Below, piece after piece: positions 26,192 to 38,103 of a DNA stretch of 53,023 bases (its first letter is position 1; each line of letters opens with the position of its first letter). The notes under the pieces were generated by a model. That model saw only the letters and a program-made list of their open reading frames with translations. It was not told the origin of the DNA and searched no databases. Source of the stretch: Acidimicrobiia bacterium (GTDB taxonomy: Bacteria > Actinomycetota > Acidimicrobiia > Spongiisociales > UBA5794). The stretch lies in NCBI GenBank assembly GCA_024762335.1, contig JANTHO010000010.1, positions 1 to 53,023 of the forward strand, in the 5' to 3' direction. The position numbers and the translations under genes are program-made.

Positions 26192-26199
26192 CTTCCCGT

Positions 26200-28530
26200 C
26201 TACTCCCCGGCCTCTTTGAGCCACGGCACCCAGTCGCCGCCGTGATGATCAACTAACCGTAGCGCGTAGTGCAAGGCGAATCCGGCGACCAGCGACGCAC
26301 CAACGATCACACCGATGACCTCGATCGACGGGATGACGAGGTGGAAGAACTCCCGGCCCAGGGGGACGGCAAGAACGACGGCGAAGAGACCAAACATCGA
26401 TCCGACGAGGGCGGCACGTTTCGGGGTCAGCGGGCTGATGAGTTCGATCAGGATCCAAAGGCCGACGAGCACCATGGTGATCGTGGTTGCGGTCCGATCG
26501 GCGGCAGGATCATGATCGAAGACGCTTGCCGCGGCATACACGCCGTACGCCGCCGCGGCCGCGATGACGCCGGACGGTGCGGCGAACCGCATGACCCTCC
26601 TGAAGGCGCCCTCCCGAACCGGCTCGTCGGTGGATTCGAACGAGAGGAAGAAGGCTGGTATCCCGATCGTGAGTGATCCGATCAGTGTGAGGTGCCGTGG
26701 CAGCAGCGGGAACGACCATCCCGCGAATCCGATGGCGACGGCGAGGATCGCGGCATATACGGTCTTGGAGACGAACAGGGACGCGACCCGCTCCATATTC
26801 GCGATTACTCGACGACCCTCTGCGACGACGTGCGGGAGCGAGGAGAACCGGTTGTCGAGCAGGACGATCTGAGCGACGGCTCTCGTAGCCGGTGCGCCCG
26901 AACCCATGGCGATCCCGATGTCTGCTTTCTTGAGAGCGAGCACGTCGTTCACGCCGTCACCCGTCATCGCAACCGTGTGTCCTTCGTCCTGGAGCGCGAT
27001 GACCATGGATCGCTTCTGGTCCGGGGTAACACGACCGAAGACCGCGTCGTCGTTCACCGCCGCGGTGAACCCCGCGGTTCCCTCGGGGGGCAGCGTCCGG
27101 GCGTCGACGCGTCGATCCGCGTTCGGTACTCCGACTCCGGTGGCGATCGCTCCCACCGTTGCGTCGGAATCACCCGAAATGACCTTCAGCGTCACATGCT
27201 GCTGGACGAAGTAGTCGATCGTCTCCGGAGCGTCATCGCGAACTTCCTCGGCGAACGTCACATACCCGAACGGGTCCAGGCTTGCGGGCAACTGATGCTC
27301 AGCCTCGTAGATCGGCTCCCCGGTCACGGCTACAACGAGAACCCGATCACCGCTCGAGGCCACCTCCCTGAGGTGTCCGAGCACGTCCGGGTGCGAACGA
27401 CCGAGCACGATCTCGGGGGCACCGATGACCCATGTCCTCCCATCGGCGAAACGCACGGCCGAGAACTTCGTCGCCGAGGAGAACGGAAGGAACGCATCGA
27501 CGACCCAGTCCGGCTGGTCCCCGTATGCGTCGGCGATTCCCTGCATGGTCGGGTTCCGGTGTGGATCGGCCGCGGCGATCGCAGCGAGAGCCGCGGCGAG
27601 TTCGTCGGCGTCGTGGTCTCCGAGCGGGACGGTGTCGCGATGACGGATCGATCCCGTGGTGAGCGTTCCCGTCTTGTCGGCGCAGACGACATCGACCCGG
27701 GCGAGCGTCTCGACGGCCGGGAGTTCCTGTACCAGCGCCTTGCGTCGTCCGAGACGGATAACTGCTACAGCGAGGGCCATCGACACCAGCAGCACGAGTC
27801 CCTGCGGCACCATCCCCACGACTCCGGCCACCGTCGACACCAACGCATCACCGATCGAATGGCCCGCACGGAACTGGCTCCACAACAGGAGCGCCCCGAT
27901 CGGCACCAGGAGCCATGTGACGACCCTCAGGATGCGGTCGATGCCCTCTCGCAATGCGCTCTTCGTGAGCGTGAACTCCCGCGCCTCGGCCGCGATGTGT
28001 TGCGCATAGGAATTCTCTCCCACGGCGACGACCCTCGCCAGTGCCGAGCCGGCGACGACGAAGGACCCGGAGAAGATTCGATCTCCCGACTCCTTGTGAA
28101 CGGGATCGGCCTCCCCCGTGAGGAGCGACTCATCAACCTGGATACCGCTGGTGTCGATGACGATGCCGTCGGCCGGGATCTGATCGCCGGTGGATACCTC
28201 AACGATGTCGTCCAGCACGATCTCGTCCATCGGAATCTCCCGTTCGGCACCGTCACGCATCACCGTCACCTTCGGGATGACCAGCACTCGGAGTTTGTCG
28301 AGCGTGTGTTTCGCCCGGAGTTCCTGAACGATCCCGATGACGGCGTTGGCGATCATCACCAGACCGAACAGTGCGTCGGGAAGGTGCCCGAACACAAGGA
28401 CGATCACGAGCATCACCGACATGATGGCGTTGAACCTGGTCAGCAGGTTCGTGCGAAGGATGTCGACGACCGATCGCGATCCGCGGGACTCGACGACATT
28501 CACCTTGCCCGCGACAACCCGCTCGCGCAC
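26200..28530 (-). CDS. Cation-translocating P-type ATPase, CtpE-like
   Basis: 776 residues. Motifs: TGE in the actuator domain (LLTGEADP), the phosphorylation site DKTGTLT with Asp285, TGDGVNDVLALKKADIGIA in the P domain, and PQGL in helix M4 where PEGL is usual for calcium pumps. Overall it resembles the mycobacterial CtpE group (probable Ca2+ uptake). The only usual start codon in frame is the GTG at 28530, without a Shine-Dalgarno; yet residues before it in the same frame (VGLTSAEV) match the family N-terminus, and the frame upstream is closed only by the TAG of the pyrophosphatase gene. An AUC codon at 28581 has GGGGGA 9 bases before it. The true start is therefore uncertain. Confidence 0.88.
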   Translation of the reverse strand: MRERVVAGKVNVVESRGSRSVVDILRTNLLTRFNAIMSVMLVIVLVFGHLPDALFGLVMIANAVIGIVQELRAKHTLDKLRVLVIPKVTVMRDGAEREIPMDEIVLDDIVEVSTGDQIPADGIVIDTSGIQVDESLLTGEADPVHKESGDRIFSGSFVVAGSALARVVAVGENSYAQHIAAEAREFTLTKSALREGIDRILRVVTWLLVPIGALLLWSQFRAGHSIGDALVSTVAGVVGMVPQGLVLLVSMALAVAVIRLGRRKALVQELPAVETLARVDVVCADKTGTLTTGSIRHRDTVPLGDHDADELAAALAAIAAADPHRNPTMQGIADAYGDQPDWVVDAFLPFSSATKFSAVRFADGRTWVIGAPEIVLGRSHPDVLGHLREVASSGDRVLVVAVTGEPIYEAEHQLPASLDPFGYVTFAEEVRDDAPETIDYFVQQHVTLKVISGDSDATVGAIATGVGVPNADRRVDARTLPPEGTAGFTAAVNDDAVFGRVTPDQKRSMVIALQDEGHTVAMTGDGVNDVLALKKADIGIAMGSGAPATRAVAQIVLLDNRFSSLPHVVAEGRRVIANMERVASLFVSKTVYAAILAVAIGFAGWSFPLLPRHLTLIGSLTIGIPAFFLSFESTDEPVREGAFRRVMRFAAPSGVIAAAAAYGVYAAASVFDHDPAADRTATTITMVLVGLWILIELISPLTPKRAALVGSMFGLFAVVLAVPLGREFFHLVIPSIEVIGVIVGASLVAGFALHYALRLVDHHGGDWVPWLKEAGE

Positions 28531-28587
28531 TTCGGCGGACGTCAGCCCGACCGGTGCCGCCTGTGTCGATCGTTCGTCGATGTCGAT

Positions 28588-29199
28588 CTATCCCCCGTAG
28601 TGGTCCTCGTAGTCGTGCATTGCGGCGGCGACCACTCCGATGGCGTGCTCCCGACCGTAGATCTCGGGGATCTCCACCAGATGTTCCTCGCCGGGCATGG
28701 TCTTGTAGGTGAGGAAGTAGTGCTCGAGGCGATCGATGATTGGTTTGGGAATGTCGGAAATGTCGATCGCCTCGCCGAACACGGCGTCGTCGAGCAACAC
28801 TGCGACGATCTTGTCGTCCGCCTCACCGTGGTCGAGCATCCGCAAGCCCCCCACGACCCTCGCACTGAGCATGATCTCAGATCGATCGATGGCGCGTTCG
28901 GAGATCACGCAGATGTCCAGCGGGTCCCGATCGGCAACGGCTACCTCGGGCGACATCGCCGCGACCCGTTCCGCACAATATGTCCTCGGGATGAGGCCGT
29001 AGAGGGTGGGTGGGGAGCTGCTCCCTCGTTGCGGTCGATCGACCTTCAGAAACCCGGTTCGCTTCTCGACCTCGTACTTCACGAAGTCGAACGGGGAGAT
29101 CTCGATAAAGGCCGTGACGACCGCAGGCGCATCCGGACCCGTATCGAGTCCGTGCCACGGATGCGGCCGCCAGCGGTAGAACGGTTCGGGAAATGCCAT
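28588..29199 (-). CDS. ppa: Inorganic pyrophosphatase, family I
   Basis: 203 residues, cytoplasmic; splits pyrophosphate to phosphate and so drives biosynthetic reactions. The family I signature DRDPLDICV is present, together with TGFLKVDRPQ and the Lys/Tyr blocks of the active site. It is somewhat longer than the usual 165-180 residues. The ATG at 29199 is preceded by GGAGGAGGA; an extension to 29283 is unsupported. Its TAG stop is in frame with the downstream P-type ATPase, so the two would read as one chain if the stop were bypassed. Both are probably in one operon with the acyltransferase. Confidence 0.9.
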   Translation of the reverse strand: MAFPEPFYRWRPHPWHGLDTGPDAPAVVTAFIEISPFDFVKYEVEKRTGFLKVDRPQRGSSSPPTLYGLIPRTYCAERVAAMSPEVAVADRDPLDICVISERAIDRSEIMLSARVVGGLRMLDHGEADDKIVAVLLDDAVFGEAIDISDIPKPIIDRLEHYFLTYKTMPGEEHLVEIPEIYGREHAIGVVAAAMHDYEDHYGG

Positions 29200-29276
29200 G
29201 AATCCTCCTCCTCGGCGGGAGGGTAGCCGGAACCGCGACCGTCTCGAGTGAAACCAGTTTCTTACATTCAATGTTC

Positions 29277-29305
29277 TTGACATATAACTGTGTATTACAT
29301 ATACT
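29277..29305 (+). promoter_or_regulatory. Near-consensus sigma-70 promoter of the PadR gene, with dyads
   Basis: TTGACA (29277-29282) and TATACT (29300-29305) are separated by exactly 17 bases. Transcription would begin near 29312, the ATG itself, so the mRNA should be leaderless. ATGT-5-ACAT (29271-29283) overlaps the -35, and ATAC-5-GTAT (29301-29313) overlaps the start; both could be PadR operators. The area is strikingly AT-rich against its surroundings. Confidence 0.75.
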
Positions 29306-29311
29306 ATCGGT

Positions 29312-29737
29312 ATGGGACCACACGGACCACATCATTCCGGCCGCAGACGACGTGCCGCCCGGACGCGCCGGCGCAGCAGCGAAGGAACCTGGACCGTCGG
29401 GGCACGCCTCGAACGATTCAGCGAGCCCGTCGTTCTCGCTGCGCTGCGTAACGGACCAGCCCACGGCTACGACCTCGCCGAGTTCTTGCGCTCCTGGATA
29501 CCCGAGGAGCGGATCGATCTCGGGAACCTGTACCGGATGCTCCGTTCCATGGAGAACGACGGCATCGTCCGGTCGAACTGGACGGAGAACGAGCCGGGCC
29601 GGGCAAAACGCATGTATGAACTGACCGAAGACGGGGCACAGCTCCTCGACGCGTGGATCACGTCGCTCCGGTCGGCAGGGAACACGATCGCCGCATTCCT
29701 CGACGAGTACGGCGACACATCGAAAGGAGAAATATGA
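29312..29737 (+). CDS. PadR-family transcriptional regulator
   Basis: 141 residues. After a basic N-terminal extension (about 1-25) comes a winged helix with the PadR hallmarks LRNGPAHGYDLAEFL and IDLGNLYRMLRSMENDG and the wing YELTEDG. PadR proteins are mostly repressors that respond to phenolics, drugs or envelope stress, often controlling their own operon. The start at 29312 coincides with the predicted transcription start, so it is leaderless. The next gene overlaps the stop (ATGA), so the downstream small protein is its operon partner. Confidence 0.9.
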   Translation: MGPHGPHHSGRRRRAARTRRRSSEGTWTVGARLERFSEPVVLAALRNGPAHGYDLAEFLRSWIPEERIDLGNLYRMLRSMENDGIVRSNWTENEPGRAKRMYELTEDGAQLLDAWITSLRSAGNTIAAFLDEYGDTSKGEI

Positions 29738-30000
29738 GACATCATGGACGCAGACGCGGGTACAGAATGGGACGCGGTTGGAGCGACTTCGACGAGTTCG
29801 ACGGGCCGCGGCGCGGCCCGCGCGGAGCAGGTTTCGGCATGCACCACCTCGGGTACGGCAGCGGCTTCAGCCGTCCCTCCACCCGGGAGCGGATCGAATA
29901 CCTCGAAGAGGTCCAGCGGGACCTCGAGGAGATGACCGCCGATGTTGCTTCCCAGCTCGACTGGCTCCGACAGCGAGCCGCCGAGCAGGCCAACAGCTGA
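29734..30000 (+). CDS. Small Arg/Gly-rich coiled-coil protein coupled to PadR
   Basis: 88 residues. The first 50 residues are rich in Arg, Gly, His and aromatic residues, and the last 35 (RERIEYLEEVQRDLEEMTAD and onward) form a probable coiled coil. AAAGGAG lies just before the ATG, which overlaps the PadR stop. Small Gly/Arg-rich partners of PadR genes are common in bacteria and may form a complex with the regulator or be its target; no function is known. Confidence 0.7.
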   Translation: MRHHGRRRGYRMGRGWSDFDEFDGPRRGPRGAGFGMHHLGYGSGFSRPSTRERIEYLEEVQRDLEEMTADVASQLDWLRQRAAEQANS

Positions 30001-30015
30001 ACCCAACGTTCCCGC

Positions 30016-30046
30016 TTGAAGGAGGGCCCGACCGGCCCTCCTTCAA
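30016..30046. terminator. Bidirectional terminator between convergent genes
   Basis: A perfect 13-bp stem (30016-30028 with 30034-30046) around CGACC, flanked by TTGAA/TTCAA. It sits just after the PadR partner gene and overlaps the stop of the DUF5996 gene on the other strand, so it can serve both. Confidence 0.8.
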
Positions 30047-30861
30047 CGCGTCAGAAGCGGTGAGGCGGCGTCGAACACGGCACCTGCATACTCGAGGAAC
30101 CGCTCGACTCCGTCGGATGATCCGGCGACCTCGTCGTATGAGAGCATCGAGCCCTGCCATCCCTCCGTGTTCCAGCGTGCCCCCGATGGGAGTTCAACGG
30201 AGAGGAGGTCGTCGGCATCGAAGGGCCAGGGATTCGAGTAGAAGTAGGCATCTCCGGCCGGGTAGAAACCGAGGTTGATCTGGGAGGGAAGCTCCTTCGT
30301 CACCCCGTCCTCTTCGTACGGTTCGGTGCGCGTTCCAAACCACTCGAACGCGAGGTCGAATCCGTGGGGCCACAGCTGGATCGGACCCACGAGGCCGTCG
30401 ATTCGGTTCCGCTGCGCCGCGATCGCACTGTCGGCGGTGACGAACGCTTCGAAGATGCGGGATGCGTGGTTCTCGTCGTAGGAGCGCCGATCATCGCTCT
30501 CGAACCTCGATCGGTCATACTCCCCGTCAAGGCCGAACTCGGCTCCCGCGGCGATCAGCGCTTCCCCCATCTCCGTTGCAGTGAGCCCGGCATTCATCGG
30601 GAACGCACGCCGCTCCCCGCCGGATGTCTCGAAGACGACTTCATGCCGCCTGGGATCCATACGGATGAACGCCGCTCCCCCGTCGGACAGCGGCATCGCT
30701 TCCGTGACCAGGCCGTCGGACCGAACCTTCAGGGAGATGTGCCACCATCGCGGATGAGCGACGGCGTGGATCCGGGGCAGCGCTGCAACGGCCAGCGCGT
30801 ACGCGTGCATCGTGTCGAGTGTGGCTTGACGGTCCTCGGGAAGGCTGGGGAATACGGTCAT
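30043..30861 (-). CDS. DUF5996-family protein
   Basis: 272 residues, soluble. It matches the DUF5996 pattern: an N-terminal ARPRWWH-like HPRWWHISLKV block, a central FETSGGERRAFPM stretch and later PIQLWPHGFDLAFEWF and SNPWPF. The function of this family is unknown. It is often near metabolic genes in actinobacteria and other soil bacteria. It stands alone here: the HrpA gene upstream on the same strand ends more than 100 bases away, with a terminator at the 3' end. Confidence 0.8.
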   Translation of the reverse strand: MTVFPSLPEDRQATLDTMHAYALAVAALPRIHAVAHPRWWHISLKVRSDGLVTEAMPLSDGGAAFIRMDPRRHEVVFETSGGERRAFPMNAGLTATEMGEALIAAGAEFGLDGEYDRSRFESDDRRSYDENHASRIFEAFVTADSAIAAQRNRIDGLVGPIQLWPHGFDLAFEWFGTRTEPYEEDGVTKELPSQINLGFYPAGDAYFYSNPWPFDADDLLSVELPSGARWNTEGWQGSMLSYDEVAGSSDGVERFLEYAGAVFDAASPLLTR

Positions 30862-30995
30862 GGTGAAATGCTCCGGTCGGCGGTTCTGCCCGATTCAATG
30901 CACAACCCCGTTCCGGCATTCCCACATGCCCTGCGAACCCAGGGCTCGCACGCGTGTATAGGTGCCTGTACAACCCACGGGTCGGGTGGATGGGG

Positions 30996-34730
<3,735 letters not shown>

Positions 34731-34808
34731 AGGCCGTCAGCCTATGGCCGCCGACGTCGATTCGCTGTTCGGGGTATGGCGGGTCCACGAGCGGCGTCCT
34801 TGTCCCCG

Positions 34809-35150
34809 CCGACATCTCAGCCGATCCCGGGCCGAACAGAAAAGGTGAGGGGTGGACGGTTCTCCGTCTCCACCTGCAGTGGGGGCTTCTTACGGACCAG
34901 TGAATGAAGCCATTCTGGATCGGGCCCTTTCCGCCTCCGAGGTGCCCCCTCTGCCCTCCGGGCATCTCCCCCACCTCGGCGGTGGGGGAGAATGAAGGAA
35001 GGCCGTTGGGAGTGTCTTCCATCACTGCGGCAGTCCCCTTCACCAGTCCCCTCGGCGGCACGGCGGGGGGCGCGGAGGAGCCCGCCGGGATCCGACGCAG
35101 GGGGGCTTCCCAGTACGCCGCTCGGTTCCCGGGGAGACAAGGTTGGGGGC
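34809..35150 (+). repeat. Dispersed palindromic element, copy A
   Basis: About 340 bases that match the reverse complement of 44641-45038 over nearly their whole length. Shared blocks include AAAGGTGAGG, a GGACGGTTCT block, CCTCTGCCCTCCGGGCATCT, GGCCGTTGGGAGTGTCTT and GCAGGGGGGCTTCCCAGT. It contains a 10-bp stem (34966-34975 with 34981-34990) and a GGGCATC/GATGCCC pair. No convincing gene lies inside. The rest of the gap 34731-35244 shows nothing else. Confidence 0.8.
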
Positions 35151-35244
35151 GAACGTTCTGCTACCTGAGAGTCCGCGGTCTCAGGCTGCTCGGTGGGTTG
35201 CGTCGAGGGGTCGGCGCAATGCCGACTCCTTTGAGCCAGGTGCC

Positions 35245-36036
35245 TCAGTACTCGAGTCTGGCTCGCACATCGTCTGGGACCGGCGCGGCGGCCGGCATGA
35301 GAAGCGGTGTGATCGAGACGACGCCGTCGCGGGCAGCACCGATGTCGGTTCCCTCCATCGAGCCGAACTCAACGAAGCCGCCGCCGAAGTCGTGCGTGTA
35401 CACACCGCCCCCGGTGTGGCCGAACAGGCGATCGTATCCGACCCGTGCGACGGTAGTGATGCGTCTCGGCGTCTCGACCGTCGCATCGAACGGCAGGTTG
35501 ATCGAAATGACGTCTGCGACCTCAAGGATCCCGGAGGCTTCAACATCCGCGATGATGACTGCGGTGACGGCGGAGATCCGCTGCCAGTCCGATGCAGCCG
35601 ACGGGTCCATCACCCGACGCTTCCAGTCCGTCCAGTCGCCGACCGTCCCGGTCGACACGGCGATCGAAGGGACGCCTGAGACCCATCCCTCGACCGAGGC
35701 ACCGATCGTTCCAGACGACATGAGGAATGCCGTGCCATGGTTGTATCCGATGTTGATTCCGGAGACGACAAGTTCGGGGGGCTCTTCGAAGAGTCCGTGG
35801 ATCCCCACCTGCACGGCGTCCGCCGGAAACCCGGTGCAGGTCCACGCGGATCCACCGTCCAGGTCGACCTGCTCGACCGTTATCGGATCGAACCGTGTGA
35901 TGGCCTTGCCGATCCAGGATCGTTCCCGATCGGGAACGACGACCCGGACGGGTCCGAGGGCAGAGAGCTCGTGGGCGAACGGAGCCAGTGCGGGACTATC
36001 GATACCGTCGTCGTTCGTCAACAGGGTCCAGGACAC
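35245..36036 (-). CDS. surE: 5'/3'-nucleotidase SurE
   Basis: 263 residues. Dephosphorylates nucleoside 5'- and 3'-monophosphates, using a metal bound by TNDDGIDSP (Asp9-Asp10); the PDRERSWIGK and SGINIGYNHGT blocks complete the active site. It lies 7 bases after the last permease gene of a nucleoside-type ABC importer and is probably in the same operon, which suggests that nucleotides are processed together with nucleoside uptake. The protein has no signal peptide and should be cytoplasmic. Confidence 0.92.
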   Translation of the reverse strand: MSWTLLTNDDGIDSPALAPFAHELSALGPVRVVVPDRERSWIGKAITRFDPITVEQVDLDGGSAWTCTGFPADAVQVGIHGLFEEPPELVVSGINIGYNHGTAFLMSSGTIGASVEGWVSGVPSIAVSTGTVGDWTDWKRRVMDPSAASDWQRISAVTAVIIADVEASGILEVADVISINLPFDATVETPRRITTVARVGYDRLFGHTGGGVYTHDFGGGFVEFGSMEGTDIGAARDGVVSITPLLMPAAAPVPDDVRARLEY

Positions 36037-36043
36037 AGCCGGG

Positions 36044-36988
36044 TCAGCGCTCTTCCCTGAAGTATGGGACTCCCAGTGCCTCCGGCGCTCCGAGCAATCG
36101 CGCCCGCTTCCCGCTCGCGAGGATCAGCATCGCGACGATTGCGAGCAGGAACGGCAGCATTGCGAGGAGGTTCGAAGGGATGTTGATCTCAAGGGTCTGG
36201 AACGTGAAGTTGACACGCCCGGCCGCACCGAACAGGTAGGCGACCCAAAGGGCCCGCCACGGCCTCCACGAGGCGAGGATCACGAGAGCGATGGCGATCC
36301 ACCCGGCCGATCCGATCGGATTGTCCTGCCAGGACGGAACCAGAGCGAGGGAGAAGTAGGCTCCGCCGAGTCCCGCGAGCGCCCCTCCGAGCATCACGTG
36401 AATGTACCTCACGCGGGACACGTTGATTCCGGCGGCCTCAGCGCTCGCCGGATCCTCCCCAACCGCACGCACCGTCAAGCCGGGACGAGTGTGGAAAAGG
36501 TAGTAGCTCGCGATGGCGACGATCACCCATGAGAGGTAGACCAGAGCGTCGTGTCCGAAGATCAGCGGCCCAACCAGCGGGATGTCCGCGAGTGACTGGG
36601 GGAAGATCGGTTCGAAGATCTCGCGCGACGGGCGGCCGACGAGCGGACTGGCGCCGGCCCGTCCGATGAAGATCGCGACGCCCGTGCCGAAGATCGTGAG
36701 GGCCAAGCCCGAAACGATTTGGCTGACACGAAGCGTCACCGAGTTGAACGCATGGATCACCGAGATAGCGGCACCGGCAACAACGGCGAGGAACACACCG
36801 AGCCAGAGGCTTCCCGTCTGGAACGTCGCCCAGAACCCCACGACGGCTCCGAAGAGCATCATGCCCTGCACCCCCAGGTTGAGGATGCCCGAACGCTCGG
36901 CAAGTATCTCGCCGACGGTCGCAAAGACGATCGGCGTGCCGAGGCCGATGGCCGCCATGATCGTGAGCATCAGTACAGAGTCGTTCAT
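36044..36988 (-). CDS. ABC transporter permease, BMP nucleoside-uptake type (second)
   Basis: 314 residues with about eight to ten membrane helices. Its pattern (GIGLGTPIVFATVGEI-like start and the motif GLSPGEGMM-type Gly-rich loop in ERSGILNLGVQGMML) matches the smaller permease of BMP-family importers such as YufQ of Bacillus. It pairs with the larger permease to form the channel. The ATG at 36988 overlaps the stop of the previous gene (ATGA). SurE follows at 7 bases. Confidence 0.87.
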   Translation of the reverse strand: MNDSVLMLTIMAAIGLGTPIVFATVGEILAERSGILNLGVQGMMLFGAVVGFWATFQTGSLWLGVFLAVVAGAAISVIHAFNSVTLRVSQIVSGLALTIFGTGVAIFIGRAGASPLVGRPSREIFEPIFPQSLADIPLVGPLIFGHDALVYLSWVIVAIASYYLFHTRPGLTVRAVGEDPASAEAAGINVSRVRYIHVMLGGALAGLGGAYFSLALVPSWQDNPIGSAGWIAIALVILASWRPWRALWVAYLFGAAGRVNFTFQTLEINIPSNLLAMLPFLLAIVAMLILASGKRARLLGAPEALGVPYFREER

Positions 36989-38103
36989 GCTGCGCTCGCC
37001 TCCTTGGCCGGTTCCGGCTTCTCCTCAACCGACTCGCGCGGCCGTCTGAAACGGTTCCCGATGAGGAACTCACCCGCCACGGCAAAGATCAGGATCGCGC
37101 CCTGCAGGATCTTGACGGTTGCGGTCGGAACCCCGATCGACTGGAGCGCCGGACCTGCATTGTTGAGCGCCCCCATCAGAATGGCGACGGGGATGATCGC
37201 GATCGGGTTGAGCCGAGCGAGTGCGGCCACGATGATCCCGGTGAATCCCAGACCGAGGTCGAGCGATCTCGGGTCCATCTTTCCGAGGATCCCGGCGACG
37301 AGGATGGAACCGGCGAGACCTGCGGACGCTCCGGAGAGCAGGAATGTCCCGAGAATCTTCTTCGGCACCCGGATGCCAGCGTACCGGGCCGTGTTGAACG
37401 AGTCGCCGACGATGCGATACTCGAAACCGCTCCTCGTCTTGCTGATCACGAACCAGGCGAGAACGGCGACGAAGATCGCGATGAACAGGCCCCAGTCCAG
37501 GCGGTGGAAGAACTCGGGGATGCGTGCGTTGTCGATGATCGGTCGCCCCTGCGGGAACTGGGTCGCTTCCGGATCCCTCCACGGGCTGAAACTCCCGAGG
37601 ACCAGGTACTGCATCAGGTTGAGCGCGATGAAATTGAGCATCAACGTGGTGATGATCTCGTTGGTCCCGAGATAGACCTTCGGTACGGCGGACAGCGACG
37701 CCCAGAATGCCCCACCGATAGCACCTGCGAGCACGACCGCCGTTATCGCAATGATCGGCGGTGTCCCGCCGCCGAGCCAGATCCCGACTCCTGCGGCAGC
37801 AATTGCTCCGAACATCAACTGCCCTTCGCCGCCGATGTTCCAGACGAGCATCTTGAAGGCGATGGCCGCTGCGACGCCGGTAAGAATGAGCGGCGTCGCC
37901 GATACGAGCGTCTCGGCGAATCCGCGACCCGACCCGAAGGCGGTGTCTGCCATCTTCTTGTAGACCTCGACCCAATCGTTCCCGGTCATCATCAGGAACA
38001 AGGCCCCGAGCGCCAGTGCGGCGATGACGGAAGCCACCGGGATCAGCAGTTTGAGCCACCAGGGAGCGAGGCCGCGAGGTTCGACGATGATTCGGCGGCT
38101 CAT
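36985..38103 (-). CDS. ABC transporter permease, BMP nucleoside-uptake type (first)
   Basis: 372 residues, about ten membrane helices. Matches the larger permease of BMP-type importers (YufP-like), with an N-terminal helix and the loop NIGGEGQLMFGAIAAAG that contacts the ATPase. The start overlaps the stop of the ATPase gene (ATGA), and its own stop overlaps the next start, so the three genes are translationally coupled. Inner membrane. Confidence 0.87.
   Translation of the reverse strand: MSRRIIVEPRGLAPWWLKLLIPVASVIAALALGALFLMMTGNDWVEVYKKMADTAFGSGRGFAETLVSATPLILTGVAAAIAFKMLVWNIGGEGQLMFGAIAAAGVGIWLGGGTPPIIAITAVVLAGAIGGAFWASLSAVPKVYLGTNEIITTLMLNFIALNLMQYLVLGSFSPWRDPEATQFPQGRPIIDNARIPEFFHRLDWGLFIAIFVAVLAWFVISKTRSGFEYRIVGDSFNTARYAGIRVPKKILGTFLLSGASAGLAGSILVAGILGKMDPRSLDLGLGFTGIIVAALARLNPIAIIPVAILMGALNNAGPALQSIGVPTATVKILQGAILIFAVAGEFLIGNRFRRPRESVEEKPEPAKEASAA

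Noticed and set aside
26692-29226. An 844-codon open frame on the + strand
   Set aside because: It is antisense to the P-type ATPase and ppa, both unmistakable. The translation is Arg/His/Asp-rich without any domain.
34904-36532. A 542-codon frame starting in the repeat
   Set aside because: It runs antisense to surE and a permease and takes its first part from the dispersed element; shadow frame.
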